From the NCBI RefSeq assembly GCF_039634785.1, contig NZ_JBBIAB010000024.1, positions 1-64,000 on the forward strand: DNA of 64,000 bases, in the 5' to 3' direction. Source of the DNA: Tistrella mobilis. GTDB taxonomy: Bacteria > Pseudomonadota > Alphaproteobacteria > Tistrellales > Tistrellaceae. Below, one piece after another: positions 50,687 to 59,648 of the stretch (the stretch's first letter is position 1; each line of letters opens with the position of its first letter). A model generated the notes under the pieces. That model made no database searches and had not been told where the DNA came from. It saw only the letters and a program-made list of their open reading frames with translations. The translations under genes and the position numbers were made by a program.

Positions 50687-51922
50687 TCAGGCCTTGTCCT
50701 TCCAGAAGGCGATCGGCAGTTCGGCGCCCTCCACACCCTTGAAGGGCCCGGATGCCGTGGGCGAGATGTCGAAATCGAAGATCTCGGTCGGCAGGAACAG
50801 GGTGGCGCAGGCATTGGGCACGTCGACCACGCCCGAAATCTTGCCCTCGACCGGGGCGGTGCCCAGGATCGAATAGGCCTGGCCGCGCGAATAGCCGAAT
50901 TTGGTCAGGTATTCGATCGCGTTCAGGCAGGCCTGGCGATAGGCGATGTGGACGTCGAGATAGTGCTGTTTGCCGGCCTCGTCGACCGAAATGCCCTCGA
51001 AGATCAGATAGTCGTTATAGGTCGGCTTGATCGGGCTCGGCTTGAAGATCGGATTCCTGATCCCGTATTTCGCGCAGCCGCCCTTGATCAGATCGACCTT
51101 CAGATGCGCCCAGCCGGGCATCTCGATCGCACCGCAGAAGGTGATCTCGCCGTCGCCCTGGCTGAAATGAAGGTCGCCCATCGACAGGCCGGCACCGTCG
51201 ACATAGACCGGGAAATAGATCTTGCAGCCGCGCGACAGATCCTTGATGTCGCAATTGCCGCCATGTTCGCGCGGCGGCACGGTGCGGGCACCGGTTGCGG
51301 CCGCGGTCTCGGCGGCGGAGCCCTTCAGCCGGCCCATATGGGCGGTGGGCGCATAAGGCAGGTTGGCCAGGCCCGGCACGCGGGTGGGATCGGTGTCGAA
51401 CAGCGCCTTCTCACGCGTGTTCCAGGTGTCGAGCAGATCCGGCGAGGGCAGGCAGCCGATCAGGCCCGGATGGATCAGCCCGGCGAAGCGCACGCCCGGG
51501 ATGTGGCGCGATTTCGCGAACAGGCCCTCGAAATCCCAGATCGACTTGCGGGCGTCGGGGAAATGCTCGGTCAGGAAACCGCCACCGTTTTCCTTGGCGA
51601 ACACGCCGTTGAAGCCCCAGCGCGCGCCGTCGAGCGTGCCGATGTCGAGGATCTCGACAACCAGCAGGTCGCCGGGCTCCGCACCCTTCACACCCACCGG
51701 GCCCGACAGGAAATGCACCTGACTGAGGTCGACGTCGCGGATATCGGCTGCGTCGTCATCATTCTTGATCTGACCACCGGTCCAGTCATAGCACTCCAGG
51801 ATGAAGTCCTCGCCGGGCTTGACCCAGGCGATCATCGGAATATCCGGGTGCCAGCGATTGTGGACGTTCTCGTTCTCATAGGCCGAAGACGAAAGATCCA
51901 CCTTGACGAGCGTTTCAGTCAT
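50687..51922 (-). CDS. fmdA: Formamidase (acetamidase/formamidase family)
   Basis: A 411-residue amidase that hydrolyses formamide, and often other short amides, to the acid and ammonia. The full length and segments such as WHPDIPMIAWVKPGEDFILECYDWTGGQI, FAGLIHPGLIGCLPS, HGGNCDIKDL and GDLHFSQGDGE match FmdA of Methylophilus and relatives. It follows the five urt-type transporter genes in the same direction across a 273-bp repeat-rich spacer, so imported amide or urea analogues could be broken down at once. No urease genes are visible. Confidence 0.94.
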   Translation of the reverse strand: MTETLVKVDLSSSAYENENVHNRWHPDIPMIAWVKPGEDFILECYDWTGGQIKNDDDAADIRDVDLSQVHFLSGPVGVKGAEPGDLLVVEILDIGTLDGARWGFNGVFAKENGGGFLTEHFPDARKSIWDFEGLFAKSRHIPGVRFAGLIHPGLIGCLPSPDLLDTWNTREKALFDTDPTRVPGLANLPYAPTAHMGRLKGSAAETAAATGARTVPPREHGGNCDIKDLSRGCKIYFPVYVDGAGLSMGDLHFSQGDGEITFCGAIEMPGWAHLKVDLIKGGCAKYGIRNPIFKPSPIKPTYNDYLIFEGISVDEAGKQHYLDVHIAYRQACLNAIEYLTKFGYSRGQAYSILGTAPVEGKISGVVDVPNACATLFLPTEIFDFDISPTASGPFKGVEGAELPIAFWKDKA

Positions 51923-51995
51923 GCGGCGCTCCGTTTCTGATCGGATTGCGGGACGAAAAAAGGCGGGAAGACGGGGGATCGGGCCGTGATGGGGC

Positions 51996-52015
51996 GGTGG
52001 CCGGTTCCGGCCACC
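51996..52015. repeat. Perfect inverted repeat between urtE and fmdA
   Basis: GGTGGCCGG, TT, CCGGCCACC form a 9-bp perfect stem with a two-base centre, 74 bp before the formamidase start. It could form an mRNA hairpin in the urt-fmd transcript, either an attenuator or a stabiliser, because no T run follows. Confidence 0.6.
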
Positions 52016-52020
52016 GAAGC

Positions 52021-52170
52021 CGCCATTGAGGCGGCGGCCAAGGCCACGGCAGTGGCCGCCCGGCGAGGGACTAACAGACTCCCGCCATTGAGGCGGCGGC
52101 CAAGGCCACGGCAGTGGCCGCCCGGCGAGGGACTAACAGACTCCCGCCATTGAGGCGGCGGCCAAGGGCG
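52021..52170. repeat. 62-bp tandem repeat, about 2.4 copies
   Basis: Two exact 62-bp copies, at 52021-52082 and 52083-52144, are followed by a partial third copy, diverging after about 52170. Each begins CGCCATTGAGGCGGCGGCC and holds a small hairpin (GGCCAC, GGCA, GTGGCC). The array fills the spacer between urtE and fmdA on the minus strand. Open frames through it have repetitive, low-complexity translation and are not genes. Confidence 0.85.
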
Positions 52171-52195
52171 CGGATGCGCCCGCTTGGGCAGAGGG

Positions 52196-52885
52196 CTAAA
52201 CGGATAGATAGGCGGAAATGCGGGCCTCATTGACGTCGGCGCGGCGGTCTTCGTGGACCAGGCGGCCGTTTTCGATCACCAGGAAGCGGTCGGCGACGTC
52301 TAGCGCGAAGCTCAGCACCTGTTCCGAGACCAGGATGGTGAGGTTCATCATGTCGCGGATCTCGCGCAGCGACCGCGCCATGTCCTTGATGATCGAGGGC
52401 TGGATGCCCTCGGTCGGCTCGTCGAGCAGCAGCACCCGGGGCTCGGTGACCAGCGCCCGGGCGATGGCGAGCTGCTGCTGCTGGCCGCCCGAAAGATTGC
52501 CGCCGCGCCGGCGGCGCATCTCGTGCAGCACGGGGAACAGGCTGTAGATGTCGTCGGGAATGTGGCGCCGGCCGCGGGCGACCAGGCCGGTGCGGATGTT
52601 CTCTTCCACCGTCAGGGTGGGAAAGATCATCCGGCCCTGCGGCACGAAGGCCAGGCCCTCGCGCACCCGCTGATGGGGTTCGGTGCCGACCAGCTCGGCC
52701 TGTCCCAGCCGGATCCGGCCGCCGCGCGCCGGCAGGATGCCGATCAGGGATTTCATCAGCGTGGTCTTGCCCATGCCGTTGCGGCCCATCACGGCGACGA
52801 TCTCGGCCTTTGCGGCAGTCAGGCTGAGGCCGTGGAGCACTTCCGACTGGCCATAGGCGACGGTGAGGTCATCGACGGTCAACAT
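52196..52885 (-). CDS. urtE: Urea/short-amide ABC transporter ATPase (UrtE)
   Basis: A 229-residue ATPase of the branched-chain amino acid (LivF) superfamily, closest to UrtE. Walker A is GRNGMGKTTLMKS, the signature LSGGQQQQLAIA, and Walker B LLLDEPTEGIQP, whose GIQP ending is typical for UrtE. It is the last transporter gene of the five-gene set. Confidence 0.93.
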   Translation of the reverse strand: MLTVDDLTVAYGQSEVLHGLSLTAAKAEIVAVMGRNGMGKTTLMKSLIGILPARGGRIRLGQAELVGTEPHQRVREGLAFVPQGRMIFPTLTVEENIRTGLVARGRRHIPDDIYSLFPVLHEMRRRRGGNLSGGQQQQLAIARALVTEPRVLLLDEPTEGIQPSIIKDMARSLREIRDMMNLTILVSEQVLSFALDVADRFLVIENGRLVHEDRRADVNEARISAYLSV

Positions 52886-52958
52886 GGCGGATCTCCCTCG
52901 GGCAATTCATGCACATGTGCGGTTATGGTACGAGCGATCCGGATCGCGTGACGCGCGA

Positions 52959-53741
52959 TCAATGCCCGAGATAGACCTCGATGACCTTCGGGTCCGACTG
53001 CACCTTGTCGATATCGCCCTCCGACAGGATCCGGCCCTGGTGGAGCACGGTCACCTTGTGGGCGATGTCCTTGACGAAGTTCATGTCGTGCTCGATGACG
53101 ATCACCGACCGGCCGCGGGTGATGCGGTTGAGCAGGTCGGCGGTCTTGGCGCGTTCGGCGACGCTCATCCCCGCCACCGGCTCGTCGAGCATCAGCAGGG
53201 CCGGGTCCTGGATCAGCAGCATGCCGATTTCCAGCCACTGCTTCTGACCGTGGGCCAGCTCGTCGCCGCGGCGGGTGAGCTGGTCGGCCAGGAAGATCTC
53301 TTCCGCGATCCGGGTCACCCGCTCCACCACCGCCCGGTCGCGCCGGAAGCCCAGCGCCTTGAAAACATGGCGGGTGCCGGGCATGGAGAGTTCCAGGTTC
53401 TCGAAGACGGTCAGGTCCTCGTAGATCGACGGGGTCTGGAACTTGCGGCCGACGCCGGCCCGGACGATTTCGTGCTCGGACATCTTCGTCAGTTCCCGGC
53501 CCTCGAACCGGATCGAGCCGGCGGTTGCCCGGGTCTTGCCGCAGATCAGGTCGAGCACCGTGGTCTTGCCGGCACCGTTGGGGCCGATGATCACCCGGAT
53601 CTCGTCGCGGTCGACATAGAAAGAGAGGTCGTCGACCGCCTTGAATCCGTCGAAGGAGACGGTGAGACCTTCGACCGCGAGCAGGAAATCATTGTTGGTG
53701 GCGGAGACGCCGACGGCACTGGTGGCTGTGGCTGCATTCAT
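52959..53741 (-). CDS. urtD: Urea/short-amide ABC transporter ATPase (UrtD)
   Basis: A 260-residue ATPase. Walker A is GPNGAGKTTVLD, the LivG-like segment RAGVGRKFQTPSIYEDLTVFEN follows, the signature position reads LAHGQKQWLEIGM, and Walker B is LLMLDEPVAGMS. These features are standard for UrtD. The start at 53741 has AAGGAGA nine bases upstream. It lies between urtC and urtE in the conserved order. Confidence 0.94.
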   Translation of the reverse strand: MNAATATSAVGVSATNNDFLLAVEGLTVSFDGFKAVDDLSFYVDRDEIRVIIGPNGAGKTTVLDLICGKTRATAGSIRFEGRELTKMSEHEIVRAGVGRKFQTPSIYEDLTVFENLELSMPGTRHVFKALGFRRDRAVVERVTRIAEEIFLADQLTRRGDELAHGQKQWLEIGMLLIQDPALLMLDEPVAGMSVAERAKTADLLNRITRGRSVIVIEHDMNFVKDIAHKVTVLHQGRILSEGDIDKVQSDPKVIEVYLGH

Positions 53742-53755
53742 CGATCGGATCTCCT

Positions 53756-54940
53756 TCACTCGCCCGGTGCCGGTGCTGCGGGGCCCGCGGGGGCGGTGGG
53801 GCTGCGGCGGGTGAGCGCGCGGCCGATCAGCGGCTGAACATATTGCTGCCAGAGGCCGGCCAGCCCCGTGGGGAAGGCCACGACCACGCCGATGAAGAGG
53901 GCGCCCATGGCGAAGAGCCAGAGTTCGGGGAAGCTTTCCGAGAAGCTGGTCTTGGCGTAGTTGACGATCAGCGCGCCATAGGCGGCACCCAGCAGCGACA
54001 GCCGCCCGCCGAGCGCACAGAACACCACCATTTCGATCGACGGCACGATGCCCACGAAACTGGGCGACATGAAGCCGACCTGCAGGGTGAACATGGCCCC
54101 GCCGATGCCCGAGAAGGCGGCGGCGATGCAGAAGACGAAGGTCTTGTAGGCCGCGACGTCGTAGCCGGTGAAGCGGACCCGGTCTTCCTTGTCGCGCAGC
54201 GCCACCAGGATGCGGCCGATCTTGCCGTTCTTGATGAACTGTGCCGCCAGGATGACCAGGATCAGCAGCCCGCCATTGACGTAATAGAGGATGTATTTCG
54301 CGGCATCGGTGCGGATGTCCCAGCCGAGCAGGGTGCGCAGATCGGTGATGCCGTTGATGCCGCCGGTCAGCCCCTGCTGGCCGATGATCAGGATGGTGAG
54401 GATCGAGGCGACGGCCTGGGTGATGATCGCGAAATAGACGCCGCCCACCCGCCGCCGGAACAGCATGGTCCCCAGGAAGAAGGCGAAGATGGTGGGCACG
54501 GCCACGACCGCGATGATGGTGAAGGCCAGGTTGTGGAAGGGTTCCCAGAACCAGGGCAGGGCGGTCAGCTGGTTCCAGTCCATGAAATCGGGGATGCCGG
54601 GGGTGGACTGGATGGCGGTGGCTTCGGGCGACGAGGCTTCGAGCTTCAGGAACATGGCCATCGCATAGCCGCCGAGGCCGAAGAACACCCCCTGGCCCAG
54701 CGACAGCACGCCGCCCAGCCCCCAGCACAGCACCAGGCCCACCGCCACGAAGGCATAGGTGAGGTATTTGCCGATATTGTTGAGCCGGAAGAGATCGAGG
54801 CCGAGCGGCAGCACGACCAGGATGAACACGGCGAAGAGCAAAAGGCCGATCATGTCCCGCTTCGTGCCCAGCATCAGCGCCAGACGGGACGGGGTGGGAA
54901 TGGCGGGTGAGGTGGCGGTCCGGGTCGTCGTATCGGTCAT
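53756..54940 (-). CDS. urtC: Urea/short-amide ABC transporter permease (UrtC)
   Basis: A 394-residue LivM-type permease. It carries about eight to ten helices, with the conserved LGQGVFFGLGGYAMAMFLKLE region, a long periplasmic insertion characteristic of UrtC (PDFMDWNQLTALPWFWEPF), and GLTGGINGITDLRTLLG. A Pro/Ala-rich C-terminal tail follows. The gene starts four bases before the urtB stop. Confidence 0.94.
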   Translation of the reverse strand: MTDTTTRTATSPAIPTPSRLALMLGTKRDMIGLLLFAVFILVVLPLGLDLFRLNNIGKYLTYAFVAVGLVLCWGLGGVLSLGQGVFFGLGGYAMAMFLKLEASSPEATAIQSTPGIPDFMDWNQLTALPWFWEPFHNLAFTIIAVVAVPTIFAFFLGTMLFRRRVGGVYFAIITQAVASILTILIIGQQGLTGGINGITDLRTLLGWDIRTDAAKYILYYVNGGLLILVILAAQFIKNGKIGRILVALRDKEDRVRFTGYDVAAYKTFVFCIAAAFSGIGGAMFTLQVGFMSPSFVGIVPSIEMVVFCALGGRLSLLGAAYGALIVNYAKTSFSESFPELWLFAMGALFIGVVVAFPTGLAGLWQQYVQPLIGRALTRRSPTAPAGPAAPAPGE

Positions 54941-54944
54941 CGCA

Positions 54945-55874
54945 TCAGGCCTTTCGCACTTTGAGGACGAACAGCCCCTGCGGCCGGACCAGCAGGATCA
55001 GCACCACGACCAGCAGCGTGAACACCTTGGCCATGCTGCCCGAGAGGAAGAATTCCAGCGTCGACTGCGACTGCGAGATGGTCAGGGCCGAGGCGATGGT
55101 GCCGAGCAGGCTCTGTGCGCCGCCGAAGACCACCACCAGGAAGGTGTCGACGATGTAGAGCTGGCCCGAGGTGGGGCCGGTGGAGCCGATCATGGTGAAG
55201 GCCGAACCCGCGACGCCGGCGATGCCGCAGCCGAGGGCGAAGGTCATGGCGTCGACCCGGCGGCCGTTGATGCCGGCGGCACCCGCCATCACCCGGTTCT
55301 GGGTGACTGCGCGCACCTGCAGCCCCCAGGAGGAGCGGAACATCAGCAGGAAGACGATGCCCGAGATGACCAGCGTCAGCGCCATCACGAACAGGCCGTT
55401 GATCGGCACTTCGATCGTGTCGGTGAGCGACATCGCGCCCATCATCCAGTCGGGCAGGGTGACGCCCACCTCGCGGGCGCCGAAGATCGAGCGGTAGAGC
55501 TGCTGCAGGATCAGCGACACGCCCCAGGTGGCAAGCAGCGTGTCGAGCGGTCGCCGGTAGAGATGGCGGATCAGCGCCCATTCCAGCAGCAGGCCCAGCG
55601 CGCCCGCGACGATGAAGGCCACGATCATGGCCAGGAAGAAATAGCCCCCGAACAGGCCGGGCGCGTAGTCCTGAACCAGATGCGAGGTGAGATAGGTCAT
55701 GTAGGCGCCGAGGATCATGAATTCGCCATGCGCCATGTTGATGACGCCCATCTGGCCGAAGATGATCGCGAGACCCAGCGCCATCAGCAGGAAGACGGAG
55801 AAGAGGATCAGGCCGGCGAAACCCTGCATGGCCAGGATCGAGACCAGCTCGGACGCCGTGTAGCCGTCGAACAT
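54945..55874 (-). CDS. urtB: Urea/short-amide ABC transporter permease (UrtB)
   Basis: A 309-residue LivH-type permease. It has GLAIIFGQMGVINMAHGEFMILGAYM, characteristic of the family, and the coupling segment QVRAVTQNRVMAGAAGINGRRVD. The start at 55874 is backed by GGGAGG; this lacks the long N-terminal extension that some UrtB proteins have. Located 218 bp after urtA, in a Gly/Arg-rich spacer of repeated GAGAGCGTGAGG-like sequence. Confidence 0.94.
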   Translation of the reverse strand: MFDGYTASELVSILAMQGFAGLILFSVFLLMALGLAIIFGQMGVINMAHGEFMILGAYMTYLTSHLVQDYAPGLFGGYFFLAMIVAFIVAGALGLLLEWALIRHLYRRPLDTLLATWGVSLILQQLYRSIFGAREVGVTLPDWMMGAMSLTDTIEVPINGLFVMALTLVISGIVFLLMFRSSWGLQVRAVTQNRVMAGAAGINGRRVDAMTFALGCGIAGVAGSAFTMIGSTGPTSGQLYIVDTFLVVVFGGAQSLLGTIASALTISQSQSTLEFFLSGSMAKVFTLLVVVLILLVRPQGLFVLKVRKA

Positions 55875-56092
55875 GCGACACCTCCCGGACGGACGGCGGC
55901 AGCGCCCCGATCGGGGCGGCGCGCGCCGTGGTGGGATGGACAGGAACGGGTGGGGGAGAGCGGGAGGAGGAGAGCGTGAGGGGGAGAGCGTGAGGGGGCA
56001 GGCGCGGGAGCGAAGGGAGCGGCTTCGGCCGGTTGCGGCGGCAGGCGCGGGCAGGGGGAAGCACTGCCTGCGCCCTGCCGCCGGCCCGCGCC

Positions 56093-57367
56093 TTACTGAT
56101 AGCCCTTGGGGAAGGGATCGGGCTCCATCAGCTCGGCGGTTTCGTAGAGCACCTCGAACTGGCCGTCGGGCTTGGCGAGGCCGATGCGGGTCTTGCTCCA
56201 CAGATGATGGTTCGGGTGGATCTTGACATAGCCTTCGGGCGCGGTGGTCAGCTCGATCCCGGGCGAGGCCTCGCGGACCTTGTCGACGTCGAAGGAACCG
56301 GCCTTTTCGACCGCGGCCTTCCACAGCCAGGGGCCCAGATAGGCGGCCTGGGTGACGTCGCCGATCACCATGTCCTGGCCCCACATGTCCTTGAAGGCCT
56401 TGACGAACGCCTTGTTGTTCTCGTTGTCGAGCGACTGGAAGTACTTCATCGCCGCATAGGCGCCGGCGATGTTCTCGCCGCCGATGCCGCGGACCTCGTC
56501 CTCGGTGACCGAGATGGTCAGCAGGGTCTGCTTGCTGAGGTCGATACCGGCGGCCTTGAGCTGCTTGTAGAAGGCGACGTTGCTGCCGCCGACGATGATG
56601 GCGTAGATCACGTCGGGCTTGCGCAGCTTGATCTTGTTGATGACCGAATTGAACTGGGTGTGGCCCAGCGGGAAGTATTCCTCACCCAGAACCTGGGCGC
56701 CGTTCATCTCGATATGCTTGCGGGCGATCTTGTTCGAGGTGCGCGGCCAGATATAGTCGGAGCCGAGCAGATAGAACGACTTGGCACCCTTGTCCTTCAT
56801 CACCCAGTCGATGCCCGCCAGAATCTGCTGGGTGGCTTCCTGGCCGGTGTAGAACACGTTGGGCGACTGCTCCAGGCCTTCATAGAAGGTCGGGTAGTAG
56901 AGCAGGCCGTTTTCCTTTTCGAACACCGGCAGCACCGCCTTGCGGCTGGCCGAGGTCCAGCAGCCGAACACCGCCGCGGTCTTGTCGTTGACCAGCAGCT
57001 TGCGGGCCTTCTCGGCGAAGGTCGGCCAGTCGCTGGCGCCGTCTTCCTGGATGATCTTGATCTGCCGGCCCAGGATGCCGCCCGAGGCGTTGATCTGCTC
57101 GATGGCGAGCTTTTCCGCCTGAACCGACCCGGTTTCCGAGATCGCCATGGTGCCGGTGACCGAGTGCAGGATGCCGACGGTGACCTCGGTATCGGTGACG
57201 GCCAGGCCCGTGGTGTTGACCTCGGCGGTGGCCGGCGCCGCCTGCGCGACGCCGCCGCCGATGCCGGCCATGGCGGCCAGCGAGGTGGTGACGGACACGG
57301 CCACCGCGGCCGCCAGCCGCTTCAGGCCGAACCGGGGCGCGTGGCCCGCTGAATGGGTCAGGGTCAT
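56093..57367 (-). CDS. urtA: Urea/short-amide ABC transporter substrate-binding protein (UrtA)
   Basis: A 424-residue periplasmic binding protein. A long Sec signal peptide (residues about 1-42, cleaved near AQAAPA) is followed by the UrtA segments VGILHSVTGTMAISETG, QIKIIQEDGASDWPTFAEKA, GCWTSASRKAVLPVFE and NVFYTGQEATQQILAG. These match urea-binding UrtA rather than LivJ. It is the promoter-proximal gene of the operon; GGAGGGG lies just before the start. Confidence 0.94.
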   Translation of the reverse strand: MTLTHSAGHAPRFGLKRLAAAVAVSVTTSLAAMAGIGGGVAQAAPATAEVNTTGLAVTDTEVTVGILHSVTGTMAISETGSVQAEKLAIEQINASGGILGRQIKIIQEDGASDWPTFAEKARKLLVNDKTAAVFGCWTSASRKAVLPVFEKENGLLYYPTFYEGLEQSPNVFYTGQEATQQILAGIDWVMKDKGAKSFYLLGSDYIWPRTSNKIARKHIEMNGAQVLGEEYFPLGHTQFNSVINKIKLRKPDVIYAIIVGGSNVAFYKQLKAAGIDLSKQTLLTISVTEDEVRGIGGENIAGAYAAMKYFQSLDNENNKAFVKAFKDMWGQDMVIGDVTQAAYLGPWLWKAAVEKAGSFDVDKVREASPGIELTTAPEGYVKIHPNHHLWSKTRIGLAKPDGQFEVLYETAELMEPDPFPKGYQ

Positions 57368-57472
57368 GTCCCCTCCTGATCGATGGAGCTTCGGGACACG
57401 GCCGCCGGGGGAACGGTCCGCATCGCGCCATCGAATGGTCGGGGATTTGCTGCGCTGCGAAAATACGGCGGG

Positions 57473-57484
57473 CTGCGTACGCAG
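57473..57484. promoter_or_regulatory. 12-bp palindrome upstream of urtA
   Basis: CTGCGTACGCAG is a perfect palindrome 106 bp upstream of the urtA start, next to a further GCAG-containing copy (GATTACGCAG). It lies in the only sizeable spacer before the urt operon. I see no clear sigma-54 promoter of the nitrogen-regulated type nearby. Confidence 0.4.
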
Positions 57485-57511
57485 GATTACGCAGTTGCGA
57501 AAGAAACCCGA

Positions 57512-57938
57512 TCAGCCGCCATCCTTCTGACCGGCCCGGAAGCGCGCGATCAGGGCTTCGGCATCGCGCCGGGCGTCGGCCAGCAGTTTGTCGACATCCG
57601 GGCGCTCGCCCCCGAACGGCTGTTCGGCGGGGCGGGCGGGGGCCGGGCCAGGGCTATGGTCAGGGCCATGGTCAGGGCCATGGTCAAGGGGGCTGGCGGC
57701 TGCGGGCGGGTTTCGGCGGGCCTCGCGCAGCTGGCGCCCCTTTTCCTGCTGCGCCTTCAGCCAGAGCTCGTCGCCCATGGCATTCAGCGCCAGCAGGGCG
57801 TTGGTCACGGCATCCTTGCGCGGATCGCGGGGCGGCAGGCGTTTGACGCCGATCTCGCGCGTCAATGCCTCGGCCTCGCTGTCGGTCAGCTTCCCATCAT
57901 AGTAGTCGCGCAGGCGGATCATGCGGGTGACGTCGTTC
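57512..57938 (-). CDS. Protein of unknown function with RLxDYYxGxL motif and DHGP repeats
   Basis: A protein of about 141 residues. Its N-terminus MIRLRDYYDGKLTDSEAEAL shares a clear motif with the gene at 59649-60314. A basic, charged middle (KAQQEKGRQLREARRN) is followed by the low-complexity run DHGPDHGPDHSPGP, encoded by 12-bp tandem repeats, then a helical C-terminus (DVDKLLADARRDAEALIARF). I do not recognise the family. Start at 57938 or 57950; spacing to the GAAGGG site is imperfect for both. It runs toward urtA and is divergent from the diguanylate cyclase gene. Confidence 0.65.
57648..57689. repeat. 12-bp tandem repeats inside an unknown gene
   Basis: About three copies of a 12-bp unit close to GGTCAGGGCCAT, encoding Asp-His-Gly-Pro repeats on the minus strand. 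The unit length is a multiple of three, so copy number can vary without frameshift. Confidence 0.75.
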
Positions 57939-58154
57939 ATGATGCGGTTCATCCCTTCAGGGCTGCTGCAGTGTCGCGATCTGCAGCACATCATGCGCGC
58001 CGCCGTGCCGGCGCACCAGCCGGTCTGTGGCCCGGCGGGCACCCGTGCCAGGCAAGCCGTCACATTCAGGCGGTGACGGATCAACTGGCTTTTGGCAAGT
58101 TGCCTGAAACGATGATAAGAACGCCCCGCTATACGACCGCAGCGGACAAGGGGG

Positions 58155-59639
58155 ATGGGGACGATGCCGCCGCAGGGGACGACGATATCGGGGCCGCCGG
58201 GCGGGCTCCTGCCGGTCTGGCGCCGCCATGTCGCCCGGGCGGGGATCGTGTTTCTGATCATCTTCATCGCGGCGCTGTTCGGGATCTTCACCCGCCCGGT
58301 GGGCTTTCTTGCGGCGGTCTGGCCGGCCAATGCCATCCTGCTGGGCCTGATGCTGCGCTGGAAGGGGATGGCGGGCCCTGCGGGGTGGATCGGGGCGGCG
58401 GCCGGCTATGTGCTGGCCGATTGTCTTACCGGATCGCCGCTGGATGTCAGCCTGTGGATGACGGCGGCCAACATGGCCGGGGTTGCGGTGGGGGTGCTGC
58501 TGCTCCGGCGGCTCACGCCTGCGCAGCTGGCGCTCACCCGGTCGTCCGGGGTGTTGGCGCTGGCGGGCACGGCGCTGGCGGTCGCGACCGTCGGTGCCGG
58601 GCTGGGGTGCCAGGCCGAGGCCGTGCTGTTCGGCCGCTCGCCGGTCGAGGCCTTCGGCAACTGGTTCGGTGCCGATCTGCTGAACGTGATGGCCATCCTG
58701 CCGGTGATCCTGACCATGCCCGAGCGGCTGGGCGCGCCATCCGTGCCCCCGGCCCTGCCGCCCCGCCCCGAACGCCGGCGCCGGCCGCCGATCCAGCATC
58801 CCGCGGAGACCGACCCCTGGCGTTGGGCGCCGGCGGCGGCGCTCGCCCTGTCGCTGCTCGCCACCGTGCTGGTCGGCGGTGCCGGCGCGCTGACCTTTCC
58901 GGTGCCGGCGCTGCTCTGGTGCGCGCTGCGCTACCGGCCGTTCGGCACCGCGGTACTGGTTCTGGTTTCGGCGCTCGCCATGGTGCTGATGGTGTCGGCG
59001 GGGCATGTGCACCTCGCACCCGCGATCCCGCGCGAGGACATGATCTCGATCCGCATCGGCATCACCCTCACCGCGCTGGCGCCGCTCACCGTGGTCGCGG
59101 TCACCGCCAGCCGCGAAGAGCTGATGGGACGCCTGCATCATGCCGCCACCCATGACGGGCTGACTGGCACGCTGGCGCGTGCTGCCTTCATGGAGAAGGC
59201 GCGGGCGTTGACCGACCGTCTGGCCGGGGAGGGCCGGCCGGCCGCGGTGATCACCGTCGATGCCGATCATTTCAAGCGGGTCAACGACAACTGGGGGCAT
59301 CCGGCCGGCGACCGGGTGCTGGCCAGGCTGGCGGGTGTGATGCAGGCAAGCCTGCGCCGCGAGGATCTGCTGGGCCGGATCGGCGGCGAGGAATTCGCCG
59401 TGCTGCTGGCCGATGTCGACGGGGTGGAGGCGCGGAGGATCGCCGTGCGGCTGCTCGATGCCATCCGCAGCGTCGAGGTGCCGCTCGGGCCCGGCGACGA
59501 GACCTATTGCGGATCGGCCAGCCTGGGGGTGGCGCTGGTCACGCCCGACGGCACCGGGCTGGAGGCGGCGCTTGCCGCGGCCGATCGCGCCATGTACCGC
59601 GCCAAGCAGAACGGCCGCAACCGGGTGGAGATGGCCTGA
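58155..59639 (+). CDS. MASE1-like membrane sensor with GGDEF diguanylate cyclase
   Basis: A 494-residue membrane protein that should make cyclic di-GMP. The N-terminal 310 residues contain about eight helices with the MASE1-like signature AAVWPANAILLGLMLRW. The C-terminal GGDEF domain has HDGLTGTLARAAF, the catalytic RIGGEEF motif, and an RRED inhibitory I-site five residues before it, so product feedback is expected. AMYRAKQNGRNRV closes the domain. It is flanked by two genes of the RLxDYYxGxL motif family. The signal sensed is unknown. Confidence 0.92.
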   Translation: MGTMPPQGTTISGPPGGLLPVWRRHVARAGIVFLIIFIAALFGIFTRPVGFLAAVWPANAILLGLMLRWKGMAGPAGWIGAAAGYVLADCLTGSPLDVSLWMTAANMAGVAVGVLLLRRLTPAQLALTRSSGVLALAGTALAVATVGAGLGCQAEAVLFGRSPVEAFGNWFGADLLNVMAILPVILTMPERLGAPSVPPALPPRPERRRRPPIQHPAETDPWRWAPAAALALSLLATVLVGGAGALTFPVPALLWCALRYRPFGTAVLVLVSALAMVLMVSAGHVHLAPAIPREDMISIRIGITLTALAPLTVVAVTASREELMGRLHHAATHDGLTGTLARAAFMEKARALTDRLAGEGRPAAVITVDADHFKRVNDNWGHPAGDRVLARLAGVMQASLRREDLLGRIGGEEFAVLLADVDGVEARRIAVRLLDAIRSVEVPLGPGDETYCGSASLGVALVTPDGTGLEAALAAADRAMYRAKQNGRNRVEMA

Positions 59640-59648
59640 CCGCCGCGA

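Noticed and set aside
51919-52230. 103-codon minus-strand frame through the urtE-fmdA spacer
   Set aside because: It is a translation of the 62-bp tandem repeat and starts inside urtE; no ribosome site or independent support.
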